A stretch of 64,000 nt of DNA from Paramecium octaurelia (lineage: Eukaryota > Ciliophora > Oligohymenophorea > Peniculida > Parameciidae): the NCBI GenBank assembly GCA_905182995.1, contig CAJJDP010000049.1:443286-507285 (forward strand), in the 5' to 3' direction. A program made the position numbers and the translations under genes. The notes under the pieces were generated by a model. That model saw nothing but the letters and a program-made list of their open reading frames with translations, ran no database searches and was not told the origin of the DNA. Positions 47,802-60,700 of the stretch are shown piece by piece (position 1 is the stretch's first letter; every line of letters begins with the position of its first letter).

Positions 47802-48923
47802 TCAATATAGTTTGTCATATACATGATTATTTTTTTTAAGGATCTCGCCCAAATGTTAATTTGGGAAATAAGAAAGAATGACGTTTTTATCTTTTTTTAT
47901 TTCATATACTTCTTGTTTTTTTGGAGATTTGTGTCTTTTATCAGTAGTTTTTAGATGTCTTTCAAGATACTTTAGATGAGATTATTTTAGCAAATTACAC
48001 AACTTGTCTTTTGAAGATTTTGACTTTTTCATGCCTTTGTTTTATAGAGTTATCTCTCTTGATTTAGAATGACTTGCATTCTATTCACTTGATTTGTTTA
48101 GATTATTGTAATTACTAATATGAAATGTAGAGTATTTTTATTTTTATTCTTTGATCTCTTGAACAAACCCATATAATCTGTAAGAGTCATTTAAAAACTT
48201 ATTTCTTTGAATACTACATTTATTAATTTGATAGTATTTTTTTGGTTGGCTTTTCTCCTGTAGAGGTGAGAAAGTATCTTAACAGTGTTGATTGATGGAT
48301 GTGCTCATGAGTTCACTGTTTTGTCTATCTATTTCCTTAGATTCGGCTTTTATTTAATTTTTCTTCAATTATGGGAATTTGGTTTGGATTGTAGCATTCA
48401 CAGAATTAACTCTTTTGTAATTGATATCATAGGATTTGGGTGTTGAAAACAATTATTGACGTGAGTCTTCAATAATGGATAGACTGTTCAACTTTTGGGA
48501 ACTATTTGATGGTTGTGTCTGGAAATACTTTTTAAGTTTTTCATTCCTTTCGACATCATTACATAATAGATTGTGATATTTTTTCTGTTTTCTTGATGGG
48601 GAAATGGAGCACGCTCTTTGTTTGAATTTCTCCAACTCATTCAGCATATCCTTTCTAGACATATAAATAGGTTGTTTATTGATTTTTTGATGCAGTGCCA
48701 AAGATCCTTAAGGTTTTATGATTCGATTGTTCTGTGAGTTGAGTGGACTGTATAACCAGATATTATGAGGTAATGAATGAGAGACAAATTTGCGACCCTA
48801 TTCATATTTATTCGTTTATCTGATCTCTCTGACATTTGCAAAATTTTTTTTTTTTGCTAGAAAGTTGATTGGAGTTTGTAAATCGAAAAATTATTTTGGA
48901 GCAAGAATATTTAACTTGTACAT
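47802..48923 (-). CDS. basic hypothetical protein
   Basis: A 373-residue single-exon frame, MYKLNILAPKQFFDLQ to NHVYDKLY. It is rich in Lys, Ser, Asn and Gln (CSISPSRKQKKYHNLL, SREITLQNKGMKKSKSSK, HLKTTDKRHKSPKKQEVYE), low in hydrophobic residues and mostly disordered. The frame crosses a homopolymer of 12 T (48844-48855) and stays in phase through it. The frame is open across the whole length with TAA/TAG as Gln. No domain is recognised; the composition suggests a cytoskeletal or nucleic-acid associated protein. It diverges from the following gene with a 90-base spacer. Confidence 0.7.
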
Positions 48924-49013
48924 TGAAAAAATATTAATGTGCAAATGCAATATAATCATTTTTTTGTAATATCTAGCATATTAATTTAATAATAAAATAA
49001 GTTAGTTAAATTT

Positions 49014-49921
49014 ATGTAGCTGAAGTCAGTTCATCAATACTACATAAAAGCCAAAAACCAATCTAAGGATCAGAAAGGGACAAAATGCAAAGAGTAGACT
49101 CAAGCCACTGCCTCCCAAATCTCCTTGATTTTGAGTAAGATGAACGGCAAGATTATTCAAGATTCGAAGGCTACTTCTGATAGAACCAAAAACAATATCC
49201 AGATATCTCCTAAATTACAAAATTGTTTGTCAGCATCGAATTTAATGAGCAAGACTTCTCAATCCCCAAAGTTAAGTGAATGTGCATTCATCGATAAGAA
49301 ATTTGCTAAAGAATGTCCCAGTAGGATCAATAATGAGAAGTTAGTCCAATTGCCAACTGAAATCAATAGTTTCTTAGAGATGGAAGAGAGAAAGAGGACC
49401 TTGAATAATTTTAAAGAACAACTATCGTAAAATATAATGAAGATTCAGCATTTGGATCAACTTTAAACTTAAGTGAAATTGATTGAATAATAGCTGCATT
49501 CTATCGTATAGACAATCATTCAATTGAAAGTAACCAATTATCTTGATCCTAGGATTCCTTATGCATGCAATTGTAATAGGAACAATTGAGTTATGCGTAA
49601 ATCACTTAATCCATCTCTGACTCTTTGTATAAGATGAAGGATGATATAATCCATAATGAAATCAATATAATTGAATCGATGCAGATGAAACCATTTTAAA
49701 ATATCATGACTATTTACAAAAAGAGATTGGATGAGCATCAGAGTTGTGTTTAATAAATGATTGCAAAGAGATAATTCGTGATTCAATTTAATTAATGGTG
49801 TTAACAATTGATGTTAAAGCTGTAAGTTGATTAAAAAGGGAATTTTGATTCGGAAGAGAAAGAGAATTGTTTTTCTGGGAGCAATAAAATAGCTGAGTCT
49901 CCCAAGTTTCGCAGCAATTGA
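49014..49921 (+). CDS. hypothetical coiled-coil protein
   Basis: A 294-residue protein with one intron, 49530-49552 (23 nt). It starts MQLKSVHQYYIKAKNQ and contains a Ser/Lys-rich region (KLSECAFIDKKFAKEC) followed by a helical, Gln-rich part (EMEERKRTLNNFKEQLS, HLDQLQTQVKLIEQQLHS, MTIYKKRLDEHQSCVQQMI). No membrane segment or known motif. It diverges from the gene on the minus strand and ends 109 bases before eIF3c. Confidence 0.7.
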
Positions 49922-50030
49922 CTATATATTTATATTTAAATGCTTAATAAAAATATAGAGAGAATTTTAATGTTTATTAAAAATTTTATCATATGGAAAT
50001 AAATAAATCATTTATTTAAAAAGAAATTAT

Positions 50031-52675
50031 ATGAGTAAATTCTTTTAGGAGGAATCCAATTCTGAAGGTGAAGATGAGGCTCCAAAAGGAGGACCTGAAG
50101 TAGATGCAGGATTATAATCATTAGCAACAAGAACCAGAATCATTTAAGGACTAATAGATTCAGATGATGATGAGGGACAGAGAGTGATTGTCACAGAAAA
50201 GGAGAAAAGATACACCAGATTGAGAGAAATCATTAAAGAAATTAAGATTAAAATTAAAAATTAAGATTTTGTTACATTATTGGATAAATTTGAAGAATTA
50301 AACAAAGAAGTCGAAAAGAGCACCAAAGTATTTGAAAAAGAGGGTGGATTACCCAGATTTTATATCAGAATAATGTGTTAAATCGAAGTGTTGGTTCTCT
50401 AATTTACAGCTGAATAAAAAAAGAAATTGGGAGTCAATAATAGCAAAGCATACAACACATTAAAACAAAGAATCAAGAAGTATAACTTGAGTATTCATTC
50501 ATCCTATGCATCATTTAGCAATCAAGGATAAAATAGACGAATTCATCAACAATCCTGTTACAACTGATCAGAGTGAAGATGAGAGGAAGAAGAAAGTGAG
50601 GGCAGAAAAAAAGGCAGCTGGATCCGATTCTGAGCCAGAAGCACAATAGAAAGAAGAATCTTCAGACTCAGAGGATGATGATAAGTATTTGCTCTAATCC
50701 AACGATCCAATGGTCAGAAGAAGATATTGGTTGAAAAAGAAATTACCAGATAAGAAGGACCAAAAGAATGAAGAGATTTAACAAGAGAAAGTCAATAAGA
50801 AGGTTATTGCAGATATCATTGATTATGATGTCAAATTTGATATTGCCTAAAATAAAGAAATTCACATTGATTATGATGCTGAAGCAGTCAAGAAGAAGTT
50901 AGAGCAGATTGTCTCATCTAGAGGAGTCCAAAAGAATCAAGTGGAGAATCTTTACATTTGCGAAAAGTACATCTAGCACTTCATCAAAGAGAATCTCCAA
51001 AGAGCTGTGGAAGTAAGTCTTCATTTAATACTCATAGATATTGCTTATCACTATTTCTTTATAGATTGATCAAGCAAAATAAGAAGCCCCTTTCTATTTC
51101 AATAGACAATCATGGTTGTAAATCTATTAAAATACGTTCCTCTTATACTCACTTCATCAAGACAAGGGAGTCAAAGTTGAAAAGCTACACACTTACAGCA
51201 AATATGATTAAGAGAACTCCTTCTCTGAGTTCAGATTTATTAGCACTCTTTTAGTCAATTTCTAAACACTTGAAGTTGAATTAAATAAAGCCTTTTAAAA
51301 CATAGACTATTACACATAGGAATATGCTGAAAGACTCAGTGATCTATATCAATTGACACATCTATCCCAAAAACTCCTGGAGTTACTCAAAATCAAGAAC
51401 GACACAGCCAATATTGCTTTGATGAGTTTCAAACAATTAGAAGCCATTTACTACATTGGACCAGCTGTAATCTAAAAGTTGTTGGAATTGTAAACTAATA
51501 AGTAGGCTGCAACTCCACTATAAATCTTTGGAAATGGAGACATTTCATCCAAGATCTAATCTCTCGTTGAAAATATCCTCAAATATGGAGATAAGGAAAC
51601 TATTGTCAAAGCAACTCTCTATTGGGTCTACAATTTAGCTTTGAATGGAAAATATGAATAAGCTCATGAAATATTCATATCAAATATATCATACGAATAA
51701 ATATCATAAATGAAGACACTGATCCAATTATATTATAATAGAGCTCTAGTCTAATTGGGATTCGGAGCATTCAGATAAGGTTTGATCAATGAGACTCACC
51801 TTCACTTGGCTGATTTGTTGAGTAGAGACAAGGTTCTCAAGGATTTGCTCTCTTAGAATTATATGAAACAAGTGGAAGGAGAGTATAGATACACAGTTCC
51901 GTATCATATGTCAATTAATATTGAAACTATTGAGTTTGTTTACTTTTTGGCTGCTATGTTACTTGAAGTACCAAACATTAATTAAGATCCCTTTGAAGAT
52001 TCACACAAAATCATTAGTCGAAAATTTAGATAACTCTGTTAATATTATGATTCATAAACTTTCAATCCATAACCTGAAAATATGAGAGACTTGATTTATG
52101 CTGCCTCCAAAGAATTAGCCAAAGGAAATTGGACTAAATGTTGGGATCTCTTGAAATAAATCCAACTTTGGGCAAGAATACCTTCGCATGAATAAGTCTA
52201 ATAGCAAATTAAAGAAAGGGTTTAGGAGCAAGCTTTGAAGTGCTATTTATACACTTTTAAGAATGCCTTTTCTAATATTTCAGTAGATTACCTCAGAGAA
52301 AGATTTTAGTTGTCAGAATAAGTCACTAAAACAATCATATACAAGGTAATTTCTTATTATCAATATTATAGATGATTTATTATGGAGAGATCAAAGCCAT
52401 TATTGATAATTAAGATTAATCATTCTTGATTTTTGTAAATGACGACATTTCAAATCAGACAAAGAGATTAGCAAGTGTTCTAATTGAAAAATTAAATTAA
52501 CAATGTAAAAACAATGAAAAATTAATGGTAATCATCAATTTAAATTATTTAGGATTCGAAAATTGGAAGTTTTGGTATCGCTGTTGATAAGGAAAGTGTA
52601 GATTAGGTAAATAAGTAAAAGAAAAAAAATGTTACTAAAAACAAAAAACCTCCAAATATAACAAAAAGAAAATGA
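50031..52675 (+). CDS. EIF3C: translation initiation factor eIF3 subunit C
   Basis: An 846-residue protein, four introns 50491-50518 (28), 51013-51037 (25), 52346-52371 (26) and 52528-52552 (25). The N-terminal part is acidic (SEGEDEAPKGGPEVDA, QSEDERKKKVRAEKKAA) and then the conserved core: TRRYWLKKKLP, LLYSLHQDKGVKVEKL, ALMSFKQLEAIYYIGPA and the PCI-domain region (LKTLIQLYYNRALVQLGF, LLSQNYMKQVEGEYRYTV). The two strongest anchors are the N-terminal acidic region with KFxxxSDSEE style and the YNRALVQLGFxAFRxG block, typical of eIF3c. The subunit is part of the eIF3 complex that binds the 40S ribosome in translation initiation, in the cytosol. A downstream acceptor near 51063 would give a 27-base difference in the second intron; both keep the frame. 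Confidence 0.93.
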
Positions 52676-52748
52676 TAATTATATTACATTAAATAATTTG
52701 AAGTATAGTATAGTATAGGATAAATGTTATTTAATAAATATTTGTGTA

Positions 52749-54706
52749 TCATATACTTTAGAAGATATTCGGGGACGAAAATTTAGATTTCAACCTTAAT
52801 AATTTATAATCTTGCATTAATTAAGAACTACTTTTACTGGGCAGAGGCATGAAACTCTTTAGGTTCACTTAGCTAGATCTCATTGTATCATATTGTTTTT
52901 TTGTTTCGTTTCTTTCTTAATCTGTATTCTCTTAATAAAATTCAGTCTTAAAAACCTTCAGATTTGTATTCGTCAATAAATCTGAACTATTTATAGACAA
53001 TTGATTATTGTTCTTATTTTCCTTAATCATTTTAGAAACTTTATATTAATCTAATTCGATTAATTGAATGTCAGCATTGGCATATACATTCTTAGTGTAA
53101 CCTCCAAAAATCAAGATTTTAGAATCGATTGAAACACTGCAGTGATTGAATTTACCATTTTTAAGGCCTCCAATCTATTAAACAAGCACCCAATTCATCT
53201 GCATCAATTACAACACATACAAATCATTGAGAATATTCTCTTCTTTTGAATCATTTCGACCTCCATAAAGAATTAGAGCATTTAAATGATAAAAGTAATT
53301 AAGACTATGAGAATAGCGAGCAATTGGGACTTACCCCTAAAATGATGGCAAACAAGTACTTTGGTTTTTAATTTAACGATCCTGATGGGTTTGAATCCAA
53401 ATTAAATGACCCTCAAATCATTTGTGGCTTCCCCATTTTGAGTTTTCCCTCCAAATATATAGATGCCCTCTTAATTAACAGTAGGGCACTTTCCTTTCTT
53501 CTTATTGCATTCATAGCTGAAGTAAGGATTTTCCATTTTAACCTCTCCATTGAACAAAGCAGCAGAAGCAGCATCGGAAACCCCTTCGAGAAATTGGTTT
53601 TCTATGTGCAATACGGTCCTAGATTATAGTAAAATTCGATACCATTTATTATTTTCTAAATTAAGAGCACAAGCATCATTTAACACTAAGCCGTATGGGT
53701 TGAGTCCTCCGAAAATTATAAAGTATTTTCCAACACATTAAGCTATATGATTTCTCCTTCCTTCTATAATATCACCATTGGTTTTTAATTGAGTCCACGT
53801 TTTTTCTGCAGGATTGAACATTCTAACATCACTATAACATTCTCTTCTCTTCATAAGGTTATTAAACTTTTTTTCACCTCCATATATTATTATACTTTAT
53901 TTATATAAAGTGGCCGTGTGTCCAAACCTACCTTCGAGTGGTGCTTCTCCTTTGCCAACTCCAATGTCTCTCCATATCCATGTCTGTGTATTCAAAGCAA
54001 TAACATTTTTAAATAAATCATTGCCAATACCCCCATACATAAAGGCCTTGTTTAGAGAAGGAACATAAGTGACAGAGCATCCTTCTCTAACAGGTGGTTT
54101 CCACTCATTGATTTAGATATTGAACCAAAACACTTTGATGGAAGTTGAAGTGGGATCAAATTACTTATTAGTATCATCATAATGTTATTCATCCTCCTCT
54201 ACTTAGGGAATAGGTTTTGGCTTTAGTTTAATTTTCTTGACTTTTTAGAGCTGCTGCATTTCTTATTATTTATTTAGCAACTCGGTAACTTCATTTACAG
54301 TGCTTGTCCATTTTCTAGTTAATTAATTAGTAAATCGATTAGCTTAGAATTGATTGAATTGCAATCTATTTTTGAGTGTAGATTCATTAGGATTGAGTTA
54401 ATCTGCTTTACCCCACCAACTGGAATTGGTTCTCATCATTTCTGAAAATGTCTTAAATCCAATGTCTTCATTTTATTATTGTAAAAAGATGAGTTTGCAA
54501 TCTCCTTTAGATATATATTCATCAATAGCCATAGATTACTATTGTCTAAATATTGTTGGCTATTTCATTTGGATAATCTTTTCAGTTTTACTCAATCTTA
54601 TATTATCTATTTTGAGATGGTGAGTTGGCGTAAGTCTCCTTGATCTGATATCATCCAGCCTCTACTATTGGGATTAGATCCACCTTCGTTTTCTTTCTTA
54701 ATCCAT
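52749..54706 (-). CDS. kelch-repeat protein
   Basis: A 644-residue minus-strand protein, one intron 53337-53359 (23 nt). After a 200-residue helical N-terminus (MDQERKRRWIQSQQ), kelch-type repeats occupy about 210-540: NKAFMYGGIGNDLFKNV, HTATLYKQSIIIYGGEKKF, NHIAQCVGKYFIIFGGLNP, EGIYIFGGKTQNGEATNDL, SLNYFYHLNALILYGGRND, HCSVSIDSKILIFGGYTKN. Each carries the double-glycine and the tryptophans of the beta-propeller blades (RTWIW, NKWYRI, EKTWTQL). This predicts a beta-propeller that binds partner proteins, possibly actin or an E3 ligase complex, though no BTB or F-box is seen. The C-terminal 100 residues are Ser/Asn/Gln-rich. Confidence 0.88.
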
Positions 54707-54758
54707 AATTTTATTAATCCATTATTAATATAATGTATCATAATTGATATAAATTTGT

Positions 54759-56998
54759 TCACTTTTTCACTTTTGGAAAACACTCATTGGAATCATCTCG
54801 CTCTTATTATTTGTACATAGATCTGACAGTTACTTTTTTCTATCTTGTTGAATCCATACTCATCATTATTGACTGTTTTTAAGAAGTGTTTCGCTGTCTC
54901 CCAGATCTCCTCACAAACTCTTCACCATCTGCTACTGTCTGAGTAGTACATTTAATTGTTTTTTCGAATGATCTGTCTAAAGTCTTAGATAGACCTGCAT
55001 GATTTTTATAAATGTATTTATTGAAATACCAATGTGGATTGAATTCTCTTACTTCTAACAACTCACTCTTATCCCAACTATCAATGAAACTCTGAAATGA
55101 CTTTTTCAAAAGGTCCTCTATCGTATAATTTGATTGTCTGTAACTGCATATCTCATTTCTGAATTCAAAGACCATTCCTAAATCAGATGTAAATTTAATT
55201 GGATCTTTCAATTATTTAAGTAAATATGCAACTGTAATTTATGATACCTCAGATCCACCAGAAAATAATTATAAAAGCATTGAAAATTTCCGATTTATTA
55301 TATCCTTCTCTCTAAATAATATTTTAATTTAATTGTTCAAATATTCTGTATCATTGAATATATCTGATTTCAATTTCAACACATGAGAATGATTTCTATC
55401 AAAATTCTAAATTGCGACTGAAAAGTCTGCTTCAAACACCTTAAACTTTTATTCCATCTCTTCTCTCATCTCAAACAACATCTGTATATCAGTCTTCATG
55501 TCCTCTAATTGTTCACTCAATTATTCACTTAGCACCATAGATTTCTAATTGTCACTGTGACCAGCCTATATTAAATTAAACCCTCCCTTTGTATTTAAAC
55601 AGATGCTATTCCTTCTAACTACTTTCTACCCTTTAAACGAACTATTTGTAATTTTCATCTCTATTTATTCAATTATAAAATTCTGTAGCTGCTCCTGTTG
55701 GCTTAAAGAATTATCAGATAAAATAACCTAAACCTCAGCATCTTTCTGATATTACTTATTTTTCAACTCCTAAATTTATAATTCAAAAACTGCCAATTTT
55801 ATGTTCAATTACTTTAAGGATTCATTCAATAATTGTTAACGTATGTCTTCCAATTTATAATTGAATTCCTATGCCATTTCTTTTGCTATTGTGGCCTTCA
55901 AACCATTAAATTGATCTACCATTTTCTTCATTTAGTTGTTAATATTGGTTTGAAATACACCGATCTAGTTATTCACTATGACTGATATTTTCTCTTCAGC
56001 GTTCCTCTAAAAGTCCTATATCACACTTAATGCTGAGTTCTAAGTTTGCAATTGCTAACTGGTCTCCTTGAAGAATTTCTAATAGTTCTCTGTTTAGCTA
56101 TTCATTTATTATTAAAAGGAATTCAACTATTGACGATATTGAATCTCAAACATCTCTAACCCTTTCACTCTTTCATCAAAAGAAGTGTTGTAGATCTGCA
56201 CTTAACTCTGTAACAATTGCACTGCTCCCTTCAGAAATTGATTATCCTCCATTCTTGACTTTTCTTCCTCTATATATACATCCAATATTATACTTTATCG
56301 AAAGTAAATTTAAAGTAATCCTGATTCACCAGATGATTCATCTCATTTATTATCCATTCAACCCTTTGAGCCAAACTTTAATACTATTATTCTGATAGAT
56401 TTTTAAAGATCCCTAGTTGCTACAATTGTTCACATTAATTCTGAACATTCTTCGAAGTCTATTGCTATTCCTTCGAGATTTTATTCACTTAATTTCTATT
56501 ATCCACAAAAAATGTATAGTAATCTTTGAAAAAATCACCAATTTTGTTATTAAAAATTTCATTGTGTTCGGCTTGTTTCTTTGCCAGCTATTCCAAATCG
56601 GATTAAGTTTTAATTTATGAATTCATTACAAGTTAATAATTACTCTCTGATTGTTCCAAATCCATTTTCATTTTTTCAACATTTGATTTCAAATTAGTTG
56701 ACTGCTCCTTAGCCTGTGTTAGATTCTTTATAATTTCTAACTCTAGCTTTTTTTACTATTTCTAAAGAGCATCAATTTCAGAATATCTCCTATTGGTTTC
56801 AATCTAGTGATTTTGTTGGTTTTCATTCTATTATCTAATTTACTATTTCAAATTATCAATATTCAGTTACTATTGATCTATTTATCTTATGCAATCAGAT
56901 ACTATATAAATATAAGCGATATTACATCTCATCATTGTGGGTTAAGACAATTCATAAACAACCTCTCGTATTTTAGTCTCAAGTGAGAATTGGTCCAT
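54759..56998 (-). CDS. long coiled-coil protein
   Basis: A 737-residue minus-strand protein with one intron, 56268-56293 (26 nt; its 3' end reads GAG). Nearly all of it is predicted coiled coil: KQQIRQQNENQQNHQIET, LELEIIKNLTQAKEQS, NVEKMKMDLEQSESNY, VRQLLNESLKQLNIKL, LSEQLSEQLEDMKTDIQM. There is no motor domain or membrane segment; the basic C-terminal tail is VRRSGRQRNTS and SMDSTRQKKVTVRSM. The layout (long coil, basic end) resembles centrosomal, kinesin-tail or golgin-like proteins, but no specific match is recognised. It lies 52 bases upstream of the kelch gene, same strand. Confidence 0.75.
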
Positions 56999-57794
56999 TT
57001 ATATTATTATTAATGAATATCATAAATTCAGAAACTATGCTTCAATCATTTTAAAGCATTTAAGATTATTAAAATGTTTCATAACCTTATCAAATATCAT
57101 TTATTAAAGCCTTTAAGCGGCTATTCAAAGAGAAGTTGAGTTTCATTATTGAATAATTCTAATAAGAAAAATACCCTTAAAGAGCATATAGAATAATGAA
57201 AAAGTATTAAATATAGAAATCATGAACTAGATTAAGATTCTAGAGTTTATTTATAAATTTTATTAATTTAATAGAAAAAGAATAGAGTAACAGTTTTCTA
57301 TTAATATAATTTAACTATCAAAATATTCACCTAATATAAGTAGCTTTATTGAATTCCTCTAAGCGTTAAAGAATTTCAAGGCAATTTGAAGTATGGTATG
57401 AATTTTTAGTAATGTTGCATATTTAAAAATACTGGTTCAATAAATTATTGAATTAAATTCTAATTATTTTTTATTTATGCCGAAAACTTTAATGTTAACT
57501 GTGTTTTTATAATTTTATTGACTATGTAAATATATAAGAAGCAGACAGTAATTGATCTATGATTAGTTTTACTTCAAATTTTGGTATTTGTACTCTTTAC
57601 AATTTGAACGTTATGCGAATATTTTTTTAAGGAAATGATAAATTCTCTTTCGAAGATGCAAAGATCACACACAAATTTTGTAAATTTAAGGGAAAAGTTC
57701 AAAATTTTAAATCAAAAATCATTACATAAACAGGAACAAAATAATTACATAATAAATGAAGATGATTATTTTATAATTTTCTATTAATAATAAA
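56999..57794. other. almost gene-free AT-rich region of 800 bases
   Basis: This is the longest stretch without a convincing gene in the window. It has no long frame on either strand apart from a small doubtful ORF at 57559-57759. AT content is extreme, and I see no inverted repeat, tRNA or promoter that I would defend. Confidence 0.5.
57559..57759 (+). CDS. possible small ORF of 66 residues
   Basis: ATG to TGA gives MISFTSNFGICTLYNLNV, then NDKFSFEDAKITHKFCKF and KSKIITQTGTKQLHNK. In this code a 66-codon frame is not unusual by chance, and there is no conservation evidence. It is listed only because the region is otherwise empty. Confidence 0.2.
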
Positions 57795-60700
57795 TCATTA
57801 AAGATATTTTTGAGTTTTTTTCATGGTGCTTTCAAATGGATTTAATTTAGTAGACTTTTTAACACTCTTCACTCTCAATTAATCAGTATAATTTGTTGAC
57901 TTTTGTTTTTCATGTTTTCCTGAGAAGTTTTCAAAACTAGTATCTTTATTTTTAGGTTCTGTTTTGTTCAATAGTTGTTGTTTTGACAAACGAGTCTACT
58001 TGTTAGAGATCAATATCTCTTAATAGCTTCTAATGTCTAAAACAATTTTAGATGTGTCAGTTTTCTATAAATTTGTATCTGTATCTTTTTCTTGTTATGT
58101 CTAAAGAAATAAGGTCTCTTAAACTTTATTGTCATTTTTGTTCTCTACCGATTATACATAGTTTTGATACTTTATTTAAGAGTAATATCCAAACATACAA
58201 CTTTGCTTTTAAAATAATAATTGACTATTGATTTCACTGATAAACTTTTCAAAATCAACTCTGAGTTTTTTATAGAGATGTACCAATTGCATTCCATTGA
58301 ACATAGCATCAAATATTTACTTCTTTAAAGTGTGATAATATTCAATTATTTCAACAACAGCAGAGATTTGATACAATAAAGAAATCCTACCTTTTTTGAG
58401 GAATATCTCAAATTTATTTGGGGCGTTTTTAAGAGATTTGGTTGAAATGGATTTCCATTAGAGACTTTCAAGAAATTCGTCAATTATCATTTGAATTTTA
58501 ACATTGGTTTCTTGAATTGATTTTGCTTAATTCATTTTTGTATAGAGAATAATGAGATAAATTAAACATTTTAATAAGTGAAATTCCTTAAACGGGAAGA
58601 GAAAATATCTTTCATTAATTTCTATTTATTCAAGTAAATATTTAATTTATTGTGGTTTTTTAGAATTTTCAAGATTCAGATAAGTTACATAACCAGACAA
58701 GATAGCGTATAACTCATCTTTTTTAGTTTTATTTAAAATCTTAACAATCTTTTTCAATATTTTGAGTGCTTTTTGATTCATTTTGAGTCTCTGCAATTAT
58801 TAAACCTTAATCAAATATAACCCATATTTTTCAAGTAGTAACGATGACTTTTAAACAAATCTTTGCCTATAAAATTATGAAAGGAATGTAGGAGCCATAT
58901 GTTCGTTTAGAGTTGAAAATAATGCTAAATCAGTGGGATCTCTTAATTGTTGTTTATTTTTGATTTTTTAGAATGCCACTTTGATTTTTGATATTAAATT
59001 CAATTTCTTAGCCTAAAAATGCATTTAAATGATAAAGTTGTTACATTTAGAATTAGTATAAGTACGATTAGATCTCTCAACATATCGAAGAGCACTTAAA
59101 AATTATCCATTAAATTCAAAAATGCATGCCATTATAAATTATAACTTAGAAATGATTTTTCTTTTAAAGGTTTTTCCTTCTATATAATATTAGTTCATTT
59201 TTTCTGCATAAGAAAGTGTTATTTTAAAGGCTGATCCTATGTCATCTTATAAGACAAATAGTTGCAACTGTTTTAACAAAACAGTTACAACTTCATCTGC
59301 ATACATGTCAAATGATCTTAGTAACAAAATCTCAGCCATTTTTAAGCATTTTAATGAATTCTCTTGATCATGTACATCAAAGTAACTCATTCCCAATAAC
59401 AATTCCAATTTAGCCTTATTGCTGGTTGCTAAATTTTAGACTTTTAAGTATTCAAATTTTTGAGTAGTTTTCTCTTTTACTCCATTTTCTGCTTGATCTT
59501 GGGTTTCTTCTAAGGTTATGAATTCTGGGAAATAACCATCATATATCACTTAACTCATTTCCAAATTGAGCATTGCTGATACTGCTTATAGACTTTCTTT
59601 TTGTATCTCTCCACTAACTAATAGAGAATATCCATAGAATAATGAAGACAAATGTTAATTTTTTAATTAAAATCCAATCACTTTTTGTATTTTGTGTACT
59701 GCTTAATAGTAATTATGACTGGCCAAATAGGATTGCGCATACATTAATTGAACCATTATATGTTTTTTCTATTCAATTATGCCTTTTGAAGAATTGTGAC
59801 TTCTTAACCTTTTATCCATTTGCATTTTCATTGCTAATTATTTATTGATACTTCGTTGAAATTCATTCAATAAGGGCAGTGGTTTTCTCTAGGATAATGT
59901 GAGTAACTGAAAGATTATAGTAATATGAAAATGATCAATGCTGGTTTCATAAATTGAATTCATAATTTCAATTGGTTTATTCATCAATTTTGATATCATC
60001 TTTAATTTATATTGCCAAGACTCATCATTCATCGATTTTAATGTATAAAATGCAAATAATACTTCAACATATGCTTCCTCTAATTTCGATTTCCCACACT
60101 CCTAAAATTTTTGATAACATGAGTAAAATTGATCCTAAAATAACAATGATTAATAAAGTAGTTCTTTATAAACTAACTATGACTCAGTGAATTTATCTTT
60201 ACTGAGAGAGAACTCTTCATTTTCAGAATTAAAATCAAATTAAAAAGTAGTTAACAACTTTTGGTCATCCTTGAATTCTAATGAGCCTTCTGATTCTATC
60301 TCTTTCTATTATTAGGATTCTAAGCGACGATTGTCATAAAGCAAGATTTCATTTTATTATTGAGAATCTTTGCCTTCCACTTCTAGGTTGGATTCATATT
60401 CATTGATAGATTTTTGGAGAGACTCAATAATTGGCAAAGTATCTTGTAAGGTCTTATCTGTTTATTTAATTTCATTTGCGTAGATTGCCATACGAATGAA
60501 TTCTAAAATATATCGATCGGATTGGGATGAAAATATCTTATCTATGTAAATTAAATAATTGGTATCTTCATCCTGCTCTTCTCCTTTTTTAATACTTTAA
60601 ACAAACTTTTTCCTTTGAGTTTGAATTTGTTTCAAAGTTAAATTATTAATCTTTTTAAAATATACTAATAGATCACATAAGGCTAATAGATCTTTTTTAA

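Noticed and set aside
47802..48923. Apparent frameshift at the run of T in the minus-strand gene
   Set aside because: The T run has 12 bases (48844-48855); with that length the frame before and after it is the same, and start and stop are a multiple of three apart.
51063..51254. Plus-strand ORF that overlaps eIF3c in another frame
   Set aside because: It is a shadow of the eIF3c frame.
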